Below, one piece after another: positions 1 to 12,139 of a stretch of 36,493 bases of DNA. The position numbers and the translations under genes were made by a program. A model generated the notes under the pieces. It ran no database searches, had not been told where the DNA came from, and was given only the letters and a program-made list of their open reading frames with translations. The stretch's first letter is position 1; every line of letters begins with the position of its first letter. The DNA is taken from contig NZ_JAEPKU010000030.1 of the NCBI RefSeq assembly GCF_016652235.1, positions 1 to 36,493 on the forward strand, given 5' to 3'. The stretch is from Dysgonomonas sp. Marseille-P4677. Its GTDB lineage: Bacteria > Bacteroidota > Bacteroidia > Bacteroidales > Dysgonomonadaceae.

Positions 1-1
1 C

Positions 2-34
2 AATAAGGACGGCTTAGATCAAGCCGTCCTTATT
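2..34 (-). terminator. hairpin terminator downstream of folD
   Basis: A perfect 14-bp inverted repeat (arms 2-15 and 21-34, 5-nt loop) lies 18 bp beyond the folD stop codon. The GC-rich core with A/T flanks fits an intrinsic terminator that could work in both directions. The window edge hides what follows on the leftward side, so a U-tract cannot be judged. Confidence 0.72.
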
Positions 35-52
35 ATTTATATAGATTATTAG

Positions 53-934
53 TTAGTTGTATATTTCTTTCTTGCCAGCTAATAAAGTGTTGCGCATTAG
101 GGAGATAATAGTCATTGGTCCAACTCCTCCGGGAACGGGAGTTATAAATGAAGCTTTAGGAGCAACTTCTTCAAAAGCAACGTCACCTTTTAATCTGAAC
201 CCAGATTTTGTCTCGGATGATGAAACACGAGTAGTGCCCACATCAATAATTACTACACCATCTTTTACCATATCCCCCTTTAGAAATTCAGGAACACCAA
301 GAGCTGCAATTATTATATCGGCACTTTGACAAATCTCTTTTATGTTAGGGGTTCGGCTATGGCAAACTGTTACAGTGGCATCTCCAGGATAGCCTTTTTG
401 CATCATGAGATTAGCTACTGGCTTACCGACGATATTACTGCGACCTAATACCACGCAGTGTTTACCCTGAGTAGGTATATTATATCTTTTCAATAATTCC
501 AGAATACCGGCAGGTGTGGCGGATACGAAGCATGGTAGCCCGATAGACATGCGCCCTACATTAATAGGATGAAAGCCATCCACATCTTTTCTATAATCAA
601 TAGCCTCGATTACTTTCTGCTCTGATATGTGCTTAGGTAAGGGAAGCTGGACTATAAAACCATCTATATCTGTGTCATTGTTTAATTTTTCAACGCAAGC
701 AAGTAATTCTTCCTCACTCACATTGTCTTCGAAACGGATAAGGGATGATTTAAATCCTACCTCTTCACATGTACGGACTTTACTCGCAACATAAGTTTCG
801 CTACCCCCATCATACCCGACTAGTACGGCTGCTAAATGGGGAGTTTTACCGCCCGAAGCTTTAATTTTTGCTACTTCTTCGGCTATTTCTATTTTTATCT
901 GAGCCGAAATGGCTTTTCCGTCGATTAATTGCAT
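53..934 (-). CDS. folD: bifunctional methylenetetrahydrofolate dehydrogenase / methenyltetrahydrofolate cyclohydrolase FolD
   Basis: Cytosolic one-carbon enzyme that interconverts 5,10-methylene-THF, 5,10-methenyl-THF and 10-formyl-THF using NADP. The 293-aa length is normal for the family. The sequence shows the substrate-binding YVASK segment with the catalytic lysine at K52, the FolD signature [10 protein letters not shown] (residues 91-100) and the Rossmann/NADP-loop motif GRSNIVGKP (about 164-172), with the conserved PGGVGPMT near the C-terminus. The gene appears monocistronic: a good -7 promoter element lies about 47 bp upstream of the start and a hairpin follows the stop. The start MQLIDGKAI is the usual FolD N-terminus. 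Identification is secure. Confidence 0.97.
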   Translation of the reverse strand: MQLIDGKAISAQIKIEIAEEVAKIKASGGKTPHLAAVLVGYDGGSETYVASKVRTCEEVGFKSSLIRFEDNVSEEELLACVEKLNNDTDIDGFIVQLPLPKHISEQKVIEAIDYRKDVDGFHPINVGRMSIGLPCFVSATPAGILELLKRYNIPTQGKHCVVLGRSNIVGKPVANLMMQKGYPGDATVTVCHSRTPNIKEICQSADIIIAALGVPEFLKGDMVKDGVVIIDVGTTRVSSSETKSGFRLKGDVAFEEVAPKASFITPVPGGVGPMTIISLMRNTLLAGKKEIYN

Positions 935-980
935 AGATATCGATTTAGTAATATATTGTTATCGTAGTTTTCTATTAATA

Positions 981-988
981 CAAAGATA
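981..988 (-). promoter_or_regulatory. folD promoter -7 element
   Basis: Read leftward this is TATCTTTG, an exact match to the Bacteroidota -7 consensus TAnnTTTG. A T-rich stretch sits at the -33 distance without a clear TTTG. It predicts a transcript start near 974, giving folD a leader of about 40 nt. Confidence 0.6.
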
Positions 989-1062
989 GTTAATTGATAT
1001 GAATTATAAATTGTAAGTAATTTGTTTTGAGAACCGTTTTACTTGTCAAAATAATTTTAACT

Positions 1063-1089
1063 AAAAGGTGACAAAGTTGTACACCTTTT
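1063..1089. other. short inverted repeat in the mrp-folD gap
   Basis: Arms AAAAGGTG (1063-1070) and CACCTTTT (1082-1089) pair perfectly, and an inner ACA/TGT extends the stem to 11 bp with one bulged A. It lies between the mrp terminator and the folD promoter. It could be a regulator site or a second weak terminator; nothing decides between these. Confidence 0.3.
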
Positions 1090-1160
1090 CATCTGTTTTC
1101 TGTCTTTCATTACTTATTCTGATTATATCTTTTAACTATATAGATAAATGAAATAAAAAA

Positions 1161-1190
1161 AAAGGACAAACCTAATTAAGTTTGTCCTTT
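1161..1190 (-). terminator. intrinsic terminator of mrp, overlapping its stop codon
   Basis: An 11-bp perfect stem (1161-1171 with 1180-1190, 8-nt loop) is bordered by A-runs on the left and T-runs on the right. It could therefore terminate in both directions. Read leftward it starts within 4 nt of the mrp stop codon (1194-1196) and ends in a U-tract, the classic intrinsic form. Confidence 0.85.
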
Positions 1191-1193
1191 TTT

Positions 1194-2306
1194 TTATTTG
1201 TTATGCACATCTACTTTTTTTGTCGGTGCAAGCTCTTCGTTCCGTTTATTCACTGAGGCTATAAAGTTATCGGCCAGGTGGATAAAAGCCATTCCAGTAA
1301 TTGAATTTTCATTTAGAGCAACAGGAATACCCTTATCTCCGCCTTCACATATGCTTTGTACTATAGGTATTTGCCCTAATAAAGGAACATTCATTTCTTC
1401 AGCTAATTCTTTAGCTCCATCTTTGCCAAATATGAAATATTTATTCTCTGGTAATTCTGCTGGAGTAAACCAAGCCATATTTTCTACTAAACCAAGAATT
1501 GGGACGTTTACCTTATCGTTCATAAACATATTTATGCCCTTGCGAGCATCAGCTAAAGCCACTTGTTGCGGCGTGCTGACTACTACAGCTCCTGTTATAG
1601 CAAGAGTTTGAACCAAAGTAAGGTGAATATCGCTCGTTCCGGGTGGAAAATCAATTAAGAAATAGTCAAGGTCACCCCAATTAGCATCGGCTATAAGCTG
1701 TTTTAATGCGTTTCCTGCCATTGCTCCACGCCAGACTACAGCGTCGTTCTTATTGACAAAAAAACCAATAGAAAGCATCTTTACACCGTATTTTTCGATA
1801 GGAATAATGTACTCTTTACCATCAATTGGTTCTAAGTAGGGTTGAGCACTTTCTTCATCAAACATTTTGGGTAATGAGGGCCCAAAAATATCTGCATCAA
1901 GTAACCCTACTTTATATCCTTTATTCGCTAAAGAAACAGCCAGATTTACGGAAACTGTACTTTTACCAACTCCTCCCTTTCCGGATGAGATGGCTATTAT
2001 GTTTTTTACCTGAGGTAACAGTTTAGCAGGTTTAGGCGGCTCTACTTGTTTAGTTCTTATTTCAATATTTCCTTTTATTTCTATATTAGGATCGGCATAA
2101 GTAAGAATTGCTGTTTCGGCAGCTTTTACTACCGATTTGATAAAAGGGTCATTTGGTTTGTCGAAAAGCATTGAAAAGCTTACTTTCATACCATCAATAT
2201 GGATATCGTCGGAGACAAAACCCATCTCTACAATATCCTTCCCCGTACCCGGGTAGCGCACGTTACGCAATGCGTCAAGGATTAGTTTTGGATATATATT
2301 AGCCAT
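1194..2306 (-). CDS. mrp: Mrp/NBP35-family iron-sulfur cluster carrier ATPase
   Basis: Likely a cytosolic ATP-dependent Fe-S cluster carrier or scaffold (Mrp/ApbC). The first 80 or so residues form a MIP18/DUF59-like domain. Then comes the deviant Walker A GKGGVGKST (about residues 109-117), the switch DADIFGPSLP and a ParA/MinD-type core with the family motif DFPPGTSDIHLT. The 370-aa length is typical of the DUF59-Mrp fusion. The usual C-terminal CxxC of Mrp proteins is not seen: the sequence has WFTPAELPENKY where a CPxC segment is often found. That is a common variation but deserves checking. Downstream it is closed by an intrinsic terminator; upstream a hairpin separates it from the GH172 gene. 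Confidence 0.93.
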   Translation of the reverse strand: MANIYPKLILDALRNVRYPGTGKDIVEMGFVSDDIHIDGMKVSFSMLFDKPNDPFIKSVVKAAETAILTYADPNIEIKGNIEIRTKQVEPPKPAKLLPQVKNIIAISSGKGGVGKSTVSVNLAVSLANKGYKVGLLDADIFGPSLPKMFDEESAQPYLEPIDGKEYIIPIEKYGVKMLSIGFFVNKNDAVVWRGAMAGNALKQLIADANWGDLDYFLIDFPPGTSDIHLTLVQTLAITGAVVVSTPQQVALADARKGINMFMNDKVNVPILGLVENMAWFTPAELPENKYFIFGKDGAKELAEEMNVPLLGQIPIVQSICEGGDKGIPVALNENSITGMAFIHLADNFIASVNKRNEELAPTKKVDVHNK

Positions 2307-2341
2307 TTTTTGTTGATTATGGTTTAAAAAAATATTAAAGA

Positions 2342-2385
2342 GCTTGCTTATTTTTGTCCATTATTAATATACAGAATAAGCAAAC
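2342..2385 (-). terminator. putative terminator of the GH172 gene
   Basis: An 11-bp inverted repeat with one mismatch (2342-2352 and 2375-2385) encloses a 22-nt A/T-rich loop, 10 bp past the stop codon. Leftward it is followed by a broken U-rich run. The long loop makes it a weaker candidate than the others in the window. Confidence 0.45.
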
Positions 2386-2394
2386 TTTTCTAAG

Positions 2395-3552
2395 TCAATT
2401 AGATGGTTTGTTCAAATAAAAATAAGCAACTGAGGAAACGTCATCTTGCCTATAGAAGTTGACCCATCCTTGTGGAAATTCAGGGTCAGTAATAGGTATC
2501 TGCTTGTCGTTTTCTAATAACCGTATAAATTTATTTTTGTCAACCTGATCTATGGTAACAGGAATCAGCGGAGCTCCTTCTTTATGTAGTTGGAGTACAC
2601 TTTCGTAGTCACCTCCACCTATTTGCTGAAATGTAGTGCGAATATCTTTGTAGAAGTAAATAGGGTCTTGTACATGAAAACGGTAAAATGCCCATTGCTT
2701 CTTTTGGTTGTCTGCAATAGGGCTCCCTTGATACCAGTTATAATATGCACCCTGCCCCCATGCTGTTCCAATATAATCTTCGGCACCTGTCGAGCTTAAC
2801 GATGGATATTGTTCGTCGCCATCGATGTAGAATTTCATTTCACCTTCGCCCCACCATGTGTCTTTGTATACATCATTGGTTTTGATACCGACACTCATAC
2901 CTAGAAAGCGTCCAGTTCCCTTTATTATGGGTAGTACGGTATGATCTACTCCCAACTTTGTAAGATTTTCTCTGTTCCAGTAAGCGTGAAAGTATAGCAT
3001 ATCATCATTCCATTCATTGAGGGTTGTAATGTTTATTTCATAAAATAAATGAGCCAGGTCTTTGTCCGAATTATTAGTAAGTAATATACGTGCTGCCGAA
3101 CGGAACGGCATTGGTATGGATGTGTTGAATGATCTGCCTTCAGGATTTGAGAAAAAACAATTTTCAAATGGTACGAGGATAGCTAGCCCATTGCAAAAAA
3201 AATCGCCTAAGGGTACAGATACAGCAGGTTTTTTACTGTCATCCCAATACATTTCAAGCTGAATATTTCGCAGTATTTCAGGATTTCTGTCATCTATAGT
3301 AAGCCAAATACGATTGATTATTCCCGGACCTTTTCTGTCTAATAGTACACAGCTCTTTCCTTTAGGAAGACGATCGAAAGCGCTGCCTTTGCCTCCCTTA
3401 TTGGTCATAGCTGCCTTGCCTTTTTCTCCGGTCGGGTTTTCAAAACTGATCCAGTTGGTAGTTTCGCCTTTTGGCTTTTCATATACGTTTTGTCCCCATG
3501 TTACCAAAGCTAAGGTAAAGAGTATGATGATAATAATAATTTTCTGTATCAT
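2395..3552 (-). CDS. secreted DUF2961 / GH172-type glycoside hydrolase
   Basis: A 385-aa exported protein. Residues 1-20 form a very hydrophobic signal peptide (isoleucine-rich core, then ALVTWGQ). The mature part matches the DUF2961 family, now GH172, whose characterised members act on alpha-fructofuranosides or arabinofuranosides. Recognisable segments are the GPGIINRIWLTIDD stretch near residue 75, VPLGDFFCNG and the hallmark STGAEDYIGTAWGQG near residue 255. The specific substrate cannot be read from sequence. The gene lies only 28 bp behind trmB on the same strand with no visible terminator between them, so the two may be co-transcribed even though their functions are unrelated. Confidence 0.85.
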   Translation of the reverse strand: MIQKIIIIIILFTLALVTWGQNVYEKPKGETTNWISFENPTGEKGKAAMTNKGGKGSAFDRLPKGKSCVLLDRKGPGIINRIWLTIDDRNPEILRNIQLEMYWDDSKKPAVSVPLGDFFCNGLAILVPFENCFFSNPEGRSFNTSIPMPFRSAARILLTNNSDKDLAHLFYEINITTLNEWNDDMLYFHAYWNRENLTKLGVDHTVLPIIKGTGRFLGMSVGIKTNDVYKDTWWGEGEMKFYIDGDEQYPSLSSTGAEDYIGTAWGQGAYYNWYQGSPIADNQKKQWAFYRFHVQDPIYFYKDIRTTFQQIGGGDYESVLQLHKEGAPLIPVTIDQVDKNKFIRLLENDKQIPITDPEFPQGWVNFYRQDDVSSVAYFYLNKPSN

Positions 3553-3580
3553 CTTAGCTATATTTATTTTGACATTAGCA

Positions 3581-4345
3581 TTATTCAGCCTCCTGTGTAT
3601 TCTGATTCAGTATATTGCTACGCCCGAAACTCCGATAAGGATCTTTTTCAATTTCTTTATCGGGCTCTATCCAGTTGTCTCGTTCGTGGCATTTAAATTT
3701 CACATACTTGATATTTAAACCACGGGTAAGCCATTGTTGTTCATAAAAAGTTTGTATCTTAAGTATATCATCAACTAGCCCTGAATGATATAAATCGTCC
3801 GATTGAAACAATACAGGCAATGAGTTAACTTTTATCATCTCACTGGTATATGTGTACATGAAGTTGCTATCTGTTTTCAGGTGGATAATTCCACTATCTG
3901 ATAATATTTCTCGGTATAACTTCATAAAACGGGTCGAAGTCATCCTCTTATTCACCTTGTTCATCTGGGGATCGGGAAAAGTTATCCATATTTCCGATAT
4001 TTCCCCCTTTGCAAAGAAAAAAGTGATAAGCTCGATATGAGTACGCAAGAAAGCGACATTACTTAGTCCCTCCTGAAATGATTGCTTTGCTCCGGTCCAC
4101 ATACGTGCCCCTTTTATATCGATTCCGATAAAGTTTTTTTGAGGGAAAAGTTTTGCAAGGCCAACACTGTATTCTCCTTTTCCGCACCCCAGTTCAAGCA
4201 CTATAGGATTGTTGTTTTTGAAAAATACCTCGTTCCATTTTCCTTTCATATCAAAGCCTTTTTCCTGTAAAACAGCAAAAGGATATTGAAATACATGGGG
4301 AAACTCCTCCATGTTGGCAAATTTTGCAAGTTTATTTTTTCCCAT
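3581..4345 (-). CDS. trmB: tRNA (guanine-N7-)-methyltransferase TrmB
   Basis: Transfers a methyl group from SAM to N7 of G46 in the variable loop of tRNAs. The Rossmann methyltransferase motif [11 protein letters not shown] lies at residues 50-60, the SAM-ribose acidic residue in FIGIDIKG at about 75, and the TrmB signature TFPDPQMNK at 122-130. The family usually has PDPWPKKRH here; [12 protein letters not shown] is a Bacteroidota-type variant. The C-terminal [13 protein letters not shown] helix and the late substrate-binding segment are present. The length of 254 aa is normal. A TAnnTTTG element about 80 bp upstream, near the end of the ABC transporter gene, is the likely promoter. Confidence 0.94.
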   Translation of the reverse strand: MGKNKLAKFANMEEFPHVFQYPFAVLQEKGFDMKGKWNEVFFKNNNPIVLELGCGKGEYSVGLAKLFPQKNFIGIDIKGARMWTGAKQSFQEGLSNVAFLRTHIELITFFFAKGEISEIWITFPDPQMNKVNKRMTSTRFMKLYREILSDSGIIHLKTDSNFMYTYTSEMIKVNSLPVLFQSDDLYHSGLVDDILKIQTFYEQQWLTRGLNIKYVKFKCHERDNWIEPDKEIEKDPYRSFGRSNILNQNTQEAE

Positions 4346-4425
4346 TTCCTAACTCTGAATATTCGTCTTTTAAATTTTAGAATATAATCTTATGTTGTTA
4401 CAACAAACAACTGCTATTTTATTTA

Positions 4426-4433
4426 CAAAAATA
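4426..4433 (-). promoter_or_regulatory. trmB promoter -7 element
   Basis: Read leftward this is TATTTTTG, an exact TAnnTTTG match. It predicts a start near 4419 and a leader of roughly 75 nt before trmB. The -33 position falls inside the 3' end of the ABC transporter gene and has only a T-rich match. Confidence 0.5.
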
Positions 4434-4451
4434 CTAAATAGGTTTGAGACC

Positions 4452-6290
4452 TTAAAATTGTTGCATATCACACAGCCTGCGATAATAGCCGTTGGCTTGG
4501 TACAAATCGTCGTGGTGTCCACGTTCCACTATCCTTCCTTCGTTCATAACACAAATTTCATCTGCATTTTTTATTGTAGAAAGGCGATGGGCAATTACTA
4601 AAGTTGTACGATTTTTCATTAAGTTTTCAAGAGCATCTTGTACAAGGCGTTCCGATTCAGTATCAAGTGCAGATGTAGCCTCGTCAAGAATAAGTATCTG
4701 CGGATTCTTTAGAATAGCACGAGCTATGCTGATACGCTGGCGTTGCCCTCCTGATAGTTTACTTCCTCTGTCGCCTATATTAGTTTCATAACCCTTCTCT
4801 GAGGCCGCAATGAAATCATGTGCATTTGCAACTTTTGCTGCTTCAATAACCTGTTCCATTGTCGCATTTTCGACACCGAAGGCTATATTATTGAAGAATG
4901 TGTCATTAAAGAGGATTGCCTCTTGATTGACATTTCCCATCAATGCTCTGAGGTCATGTGTACTTGCATCTTTAATATTTACATCATCTATATATATCCC
5001 ACCTTTGTCTACGTCGTAGAATCGAGGAAGCAAATCGGCCATAGTCGATTTTCCTGATCCGGATTGCCCTACGAGTGCGATTTTTTTCCCTTTTGGTATA
5101 CTAATACTTACATCCTGTATTACCCATGGTTCTGCATATTTGAACCAAATATTTCGATACGAGATTTCTCTGTTGAATGTAAGAGATTTTGGGTTAGCCG
5201 GTTCTTTGATTGTGTTTTCAGCTTTCAGTATTTTGTCTATTCGTTCAACTGAGGCCATACCTTTTTGAATAGCATAAGCTGATTTAGTAAGATCTTTTGC
5301 CGGATTGATTATTAGGTAGAAGATGGCTAGATATGCAATAAACTGGGAAGCATCTATTGTGCTATGTTCCGAAAATATTAGCGAACCTCCATACCACAAT
5401 ACGAATACAATGGTGATAGTTCCCAATAATTCGCTCATAGGATGTGCCAATTGCTGACGGCGGGCTATTCTATTAGTCATCTTTCGGAATGTATTACTGG
5501 CGTAATCGAATCGATCCGAGATTTTACGCTCTGCGTTAAAAGCCATGATAATACGTAATCCACTTAAGGTTTCTTCTATCTGAGAAATCAACTGGCCCCA
5601 AAGCCCTTGAGCTTCTACCGATTGACGTTTAAGACTTTTACCCACTTTACCCATAATGTATCCTGCTATAGGTAGCAAGATTAGAACGAATATAGTTAAT
5701 TGCCAACTGATAACCAACATCGACCCGAGGTAGATAAGAATCATTATGGGATTCTTTGTAATCATATCTAAAGAACTCATTACCGAGTTTTCTACTTCTC
5801 CTACATCTCCTGTCATACGAGCTATGATATCTCCTTTTCTTTCGCTTGAAAAGAAGCCTAGCGGAAGAGAAAGTATTTTATCGTTTAATTGTTTACGGAT
5901 ATCGCGGACAACACCAGTACGTACATCCACAATGTAATAACCACTCATATATGCAGTGAAAGTTTTGATGGCAGTCATCAATACGAATACTAATCCTAGA
6001 GTCATCAATGCAACACCGGCAGAACTATTATCTACTAAACTGGTTATGTACCAATACGCATTATTTTTCAGGACACCAAAATCGAACATTGAGCCGAAAC
6101 TTGATGTGTCGAAAGGAATATACTCGTAAGTACCTTGATCCACTTTAAATAGGATCTGTAAAATTGGAACAAGTAAGGTGAATGAAAAAACATTGAGGAA
6201 AGCACTAAGTATATTAAAGAAAACATTTAATATAACCTGCCTTTTGTAAGGAGGAATAAAGCGCCTGATCAGTGTAATGAAGTCTTTCAT
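4452..6290 (-). CDS. MsbA-like ABC exporter (fused membrane and ATPase domains)
   Basis: A 612-aa half-transporter with a type IV (ABC type-1 exporter) membrane domain of six predicted helices in residues 20-320, followed by an ATPase domain. The ATPase shows Walker A GQSGSGKST (about 408), Q-loop NQEAILF, ABC signature LSGGQRQR (about 511), Walker B ILILDEATSALD (about 527) and the switch histidine in VIAHRLST. It should act as a homodimer in the inner membrane. Architecture and length fit the MsbA lipid A flippase group, but multidrug exporters look alike, so no gene symbol is given. It sits 26 bp downstream of a strong terminator that ends the preceding sugar locus. Its promoter is therefore unclear; no TAnnTTTG match was found upstream. 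Confidence 0.88.
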   Translation of the reverse strand: MKDFITLIRRFIPPYKRQVILNVFFNILSAFLNVFSFTLLVPILQILFKVDQGTYEYIPFDTSSFGSMFDFGVLKNNAYWYITSLVDNSSAGVALMTLGLVFVLMTAIKTFTAYMSGYYIVDVRTGVVRDIRKQLNDKILSLPLGFFSSERKGDIIARMTGDVGEVENSVMSSLDMITKNPIMILIYLGSMLVISWQLTIFVLILLPIAGYIMGKVGKSLKRQSVEAQGLWGQLISQIEETLSGLRIIMAFNAERKISDRFDYASNTFRKMTNRIARRQQLAHPMSELLGTITIVFVLWYGGSLIFSEHSTIDASQFIAYLAIFYLIINPAKDLTKSAYAIQKGMASVERIDKILKAENTIKEPANPKSLTFNREISYRNIWFKYAEPWVIQDVSISIPKGKKIALVGQSGSGKSTMADLLPRFYDVDKGGIYIDDVNIKDASTHDLRALMGNVNQEAILFNDTFFNNIAFGVENATMEQVIEAAKVANAHDFIAASEKGYETNIGDRGSKLSGGQRQRISIARAILKNPQILILDEATSALDTESERLVQDALENLMKNRTTLVIAHRLSTIKNADEICVMNEGRIVERGHHDDLYQANGYYRRLCDMQQF

Positions 6291-6315
6291 TAAAAAGGGT
6301 TTAGTTTACTAAAAA

Positions 6316-6339
6316 GTATAGCCTCAAATGAGGCTATAC
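6316..6339 (-). terminator. intrinsic terminator closing the SusCD/GH2/GH63 operon
   Basis: A perfect 10-bp stem with arms GTATAGCCTC and GAGGCTATAC and an AAAT loop is followed, leftward, by a run of five T. It lies about 95 bp past the GH63-like stop codon and just ahead of the ABC exporter start. Confidence 0.85.
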
Positions 6340-6433
6340 AAAAACGGCTGCAAGTTAGTTATAATTCTTTTCTTTATGAATTTCTTTTACGTATTTTCAC
6401 CAATTTAGTAGGATATAGAGGGTTGTACTTATC

Positions 6434-8365
6434 TTATTTTACACTGTATTCTTTATATAATAAAAACAAATGGGCTGCTGACCAACTGAAGTGTGAAGCC
6501 TTTAATCGTTCTCCTGTTTGGACATCGTAGTTTTCGTGTATGGGAGCATCACTTTCTAATCCTTGCAAACGGTCGAAAACTTGTTGAGTATAAGCGTCAG
6601 CTTCTTGTGTATAGCCGTATTTTCGAAGTCCGGATATCGCGAAATAGACCTGATCCACCCATATAGGCCCCCTCCAATAACCTCTGGGGGCAAATTTAGG
6701 ATTGTCGGCTGCTACTGTCGGGAACGGTATGTATGTGGAAAACTTATCCGGATCAAACATGACTTTTGCGACTTTTTCTGCTTGCTCTTTTGTTGCTAGA
6801 CCTGTCCATAAAGGAGCCCAACCTTCCGGCCCGAATACTTCTATGAATGATTTGTTTAATGATCTGTCAAAGAAATACCCTGCTTTATTATCATAGAAAT
6901 AATCCTGAATCAAAGTGGTTCTATCTTCTTCGTCGAAGGTAATTTTTAATATCTCAGCAAATTTCTTTAGTAATCTATATTCATATTGAAGGTAAGCATT
7001 CAGGTCTATAGATTCCTGATCCATACTCCAGGCATTATCTCCATTTTTTAGCATTTTAGTATTGTCGAAACGGATGGCATTATCCATCCCGCTTTCCCAT
7101 TTTGCAGCTTCGAGCGTTCCGTCTGTTGCTCCATATTCACAGATGCCATTCTTGTCATGATCTCTGTTGATATACCACCATTTATAATATTTGAGTAGCT
7201 TAGGATACATTTCTGCAACAAAAGAGGTATCGCTGTCGGCTTTGTAAATAGCGTCAACCGCCCAAGCCGCAAGAGGAGGTTTGGTATCTCTGTAATTATT
7301 CTCAGCAGGGTCGGTGTAAATACAGTCTGCAATCATTCCGGCTTCATCTTGGAAGTCGAACATGGTACGTACCTGATCTTTAGCCAATGAAGGGTCGAGA
7401 TAGGAGAGGGCAACGGCATGTTTCCAAGAATCCCAAGCCCAGAATCCGACAAAATAATCCATTGCATGCGAGGGCACAAGACCGGCATGTATGAGAGCTC
7501 TTTTAGGGCTACGCCAGTTACTCATCAAGGTCATAATACTTTTTACCATTACCCTGTTGTTTTTGTCAGGCATATCTTTTCTAATATTCTTTTCTATATA
7601 ATTATTCCAGCAAGCACTTTGTTCGGTTACTTTTTTATCAGTGTTTGTGAATATGTCGACAATCTCTTCGTTTAGTTTTTGGTAATCTTCTTTATTATTG
7701 AAATATGAGATAACGAGATTAAATTCTTTATCCAAATCTTTTGCAATAGCTGTATAACTGCTGTTGTCTAATTCCAATAATATATTCTCAGGGAAACTGA
7801 TCATTATAATTTCACCATCAGCGAGGGTAGTGATCAGTCCATGTGATTCTTTCTTCCACACCAGGCTATCGGAAAGATTTCCTGTTATTTTAAAATAAAT
7901 GTCATTAGGAGATTTACACCTTAATAAGGCGTGATTAGCGGTAATGAATATTAGTTCTTGATCTATCGATTGATTTTCTCTTGATGATTTCATTATCAAT
8001 TTGCCCGGATAATAAATCGAAGTATCTTGTTTTAATGCTATAGGTGTGTCTTCTTTTGAGATGACTGTTACTTCACAAATAGATGCGCTTATCCATTTTC
8101 TGTGGTCTAAATCGAATGGACCACAAAACCCGTTTATCCCAGACTCTTTTGTGGGTACGGTAAATCCCATCCATGAACCCCTGTCGGTGAAATATCCTTG
8201 TCCTTGTACTGCTTTACCTTGCGGAGTATGCACTACATTAAGCAAGTTCGGATAGTCTAAAGTCAGATCTTGCTGATTTTTGGTTTTTGTCTCGGATTTA
8301 CAGGAGTGGAGCAATACTCCTGTAAATAACAACGCAGTGATACTAAATATTTTAATTTTATTCAT
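6434..8365 (-). CDS. GH63-like (MGH1-type, alpha/alpha-barrel) glycosidase lipoprotein
   Basis: A 643-aa predicted lipoprotein: a hydrophobic N-terminus ends in LLHSC with C22 as the lipidated cysteine, so it is probably anchored in the outer or inner membrane. The N-terminal 250 residues look like a beta-sandwich. From about 260 onward is an (alpha/alpha)6 barrel of the GH63/GH37 superfamily, shown by FWAWDSWKHA (about 306), the ENNYRDTKPPLAAW stretch, RGYWRGPIWVDQVYFA and the late HFSWSAAHLFLLY. Bacterial relatives include YgjK (GH63), active on alpha-glucosidic bonds, and trehalase-like enzymes; the true substrate is unknown. Its start lies 1 bp after the GH2 stop codon, so the two are surely translated from one message. 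It is the last gene of the locus. Confidence 0.82.
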   Translation of the reverse strand: MNKIKIFSITALLFTGVLLHSCKSETKTKNQQDLTLDYPNLLNVVHTPQGKAVQGQGYFTDRGSWMGFTVPTKESGINGFCGPFDLDHRKWISASICEVTVISKEDTPIALKQDTSIYYPGKLIMKSSRENQSIDQELIFITANHALLRCKSPNDIYFKITGNLSDSLVWKKESHGLITTLADGEIIMISFPENILLELDNSSYTAIAKDLDKEFNLVISYFNNKEDYQKLNEEIVDIFTNTDKKVTEQSACWNNYIEKNIRKDMPDKNNRVMVKSIMTLMSNWRSPKRALIHAGLVPSHAMDYFVGFWAWDSWKHAVALSYLDPSLAKDQVRTMFDFQDEAGMIADCIYTDPAENNYRDTKPPLAAWAVDAIYKADSDTSFVAEMYPKLLKYYKWWYINRDHDKNGICEYGATDGTLEAAKWESGMDNAIRFDNTKMLKNGDNAWSMDQESIDLNAYLQYEYRLLKKFAEILKITFDEEDRTTLIQDYFYDNKAGYFFDRSLNKSFIEVFGPEGWAPLWTGLATKEQAEKVAKVMFDPDKFSTYIPFPTVAADNPKFAPRGYWRGPIWVDQVYFAISGLRKYGYTQEADAYTQQVFDRLQGLESDAPIHENYDVQTGERLKASHFSWSAAHLFLLYKEYSVK

Positions 8366-8366
8366 T

Positions 8367-11498
<3,132 letters not shown>

Positions 11499-12101
11499 TT
11501 ATAAGTAACAAAAAAAGGTAACCAGAAACGGTACTGTAAGATCGAGGGTGATACCATGAAATATGGCGATAATAATAAATTCCTGACCCGAATATTTGGT
11601 TATTATAGGCAAGGTTGTATCCATTGTTGTAGCTCCTCCAGCCGATATCGGGGCTAGTTTGCCAAAGTAAGTAACCAAGATCGGGGCTGCGAGCAAAGTA
11701 AATAACTCTCTTATGATGTTTGATACAAGAGCAATTGTGCCCAACTCTGCTCCTTTATATTGAGTGATAAAGATGCTGGATAAAGAATAATAACCAAATC
11801 CTGAGCCAACTGCCATACATTCGAAAACACTCCATTTGGGGATAAACAAGCCAATGATAGCACATCCGATAAGAGTACCAACCAATGTGGCTAATGGAAC
11901 AAGAATGACCTTGAATTTATTGTTTTTTAGAGTTGAAAGAGTCTTTTTATCATATCCGATGTTAATTCCTACCAGGAGCATAAGCCCATACAGGATATAT
12001 ACGCTAAAGTCATTTTCTAATACTATATCCGGTAATATACCGACATAAGCACTAACAGCTCCGGCAATAAAGAATGCAAGAATAATAAGGCTTCCCTTCA
12101 T
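11499..12101 (-). CDS. LysO-type exporter, C-terminal part (DUF340 family)
   Basis: A 200-aa integral membrane protein with about six hydrophobic segments. It aligns by eye with the second two thirds of E. coli LysO (YbjE), the lysine exporter: the sequence carries VGSGFGYYSLSSIF, a buried REL triad and GGATTMDTTLPII, matching the LysO stretches around SGFGWYSLSGI and GATSMDFTLPV. On its own it lacks the first three helices, which are supplied by the gene at 12140-12415. Both genes read the same way with 38 bp between them and together give 291 residues, close to the roughly 300 of single-chain LysO. They sit between susD and the GH2 gene, an unexpected place for a lysine exporter. Confidence 0.82.
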   Translation of the reverse strand: MKGSLIILAFFIAGAVSAYVGILPDIVLENDFSVYILYGLMLLVGINIGYDKKTLSTLKNNKFKVILVPLATLVGTLIGCAIIGLFIPKWSVFECMAVGSGFGYYSLSSIFITQYKGAELGTIALVSNIIRELFTLLAAPILVTYFGKLAPISAGGATTMDTTLPIITKYSGQEFIIIAIFHGITLDLTVPFLVTFFCYL

Positions 12102-12139
12102 GTCTGATTTCTTATATTGTGATTAAATCAATGTAACCC

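Noticed and set aside
7048-7332. 94-codon frame on the - strand within the GH63-like gene
   Set aside because: It overlaps the glycosidase in another frame on the same strand and gives no protein-like pattern.
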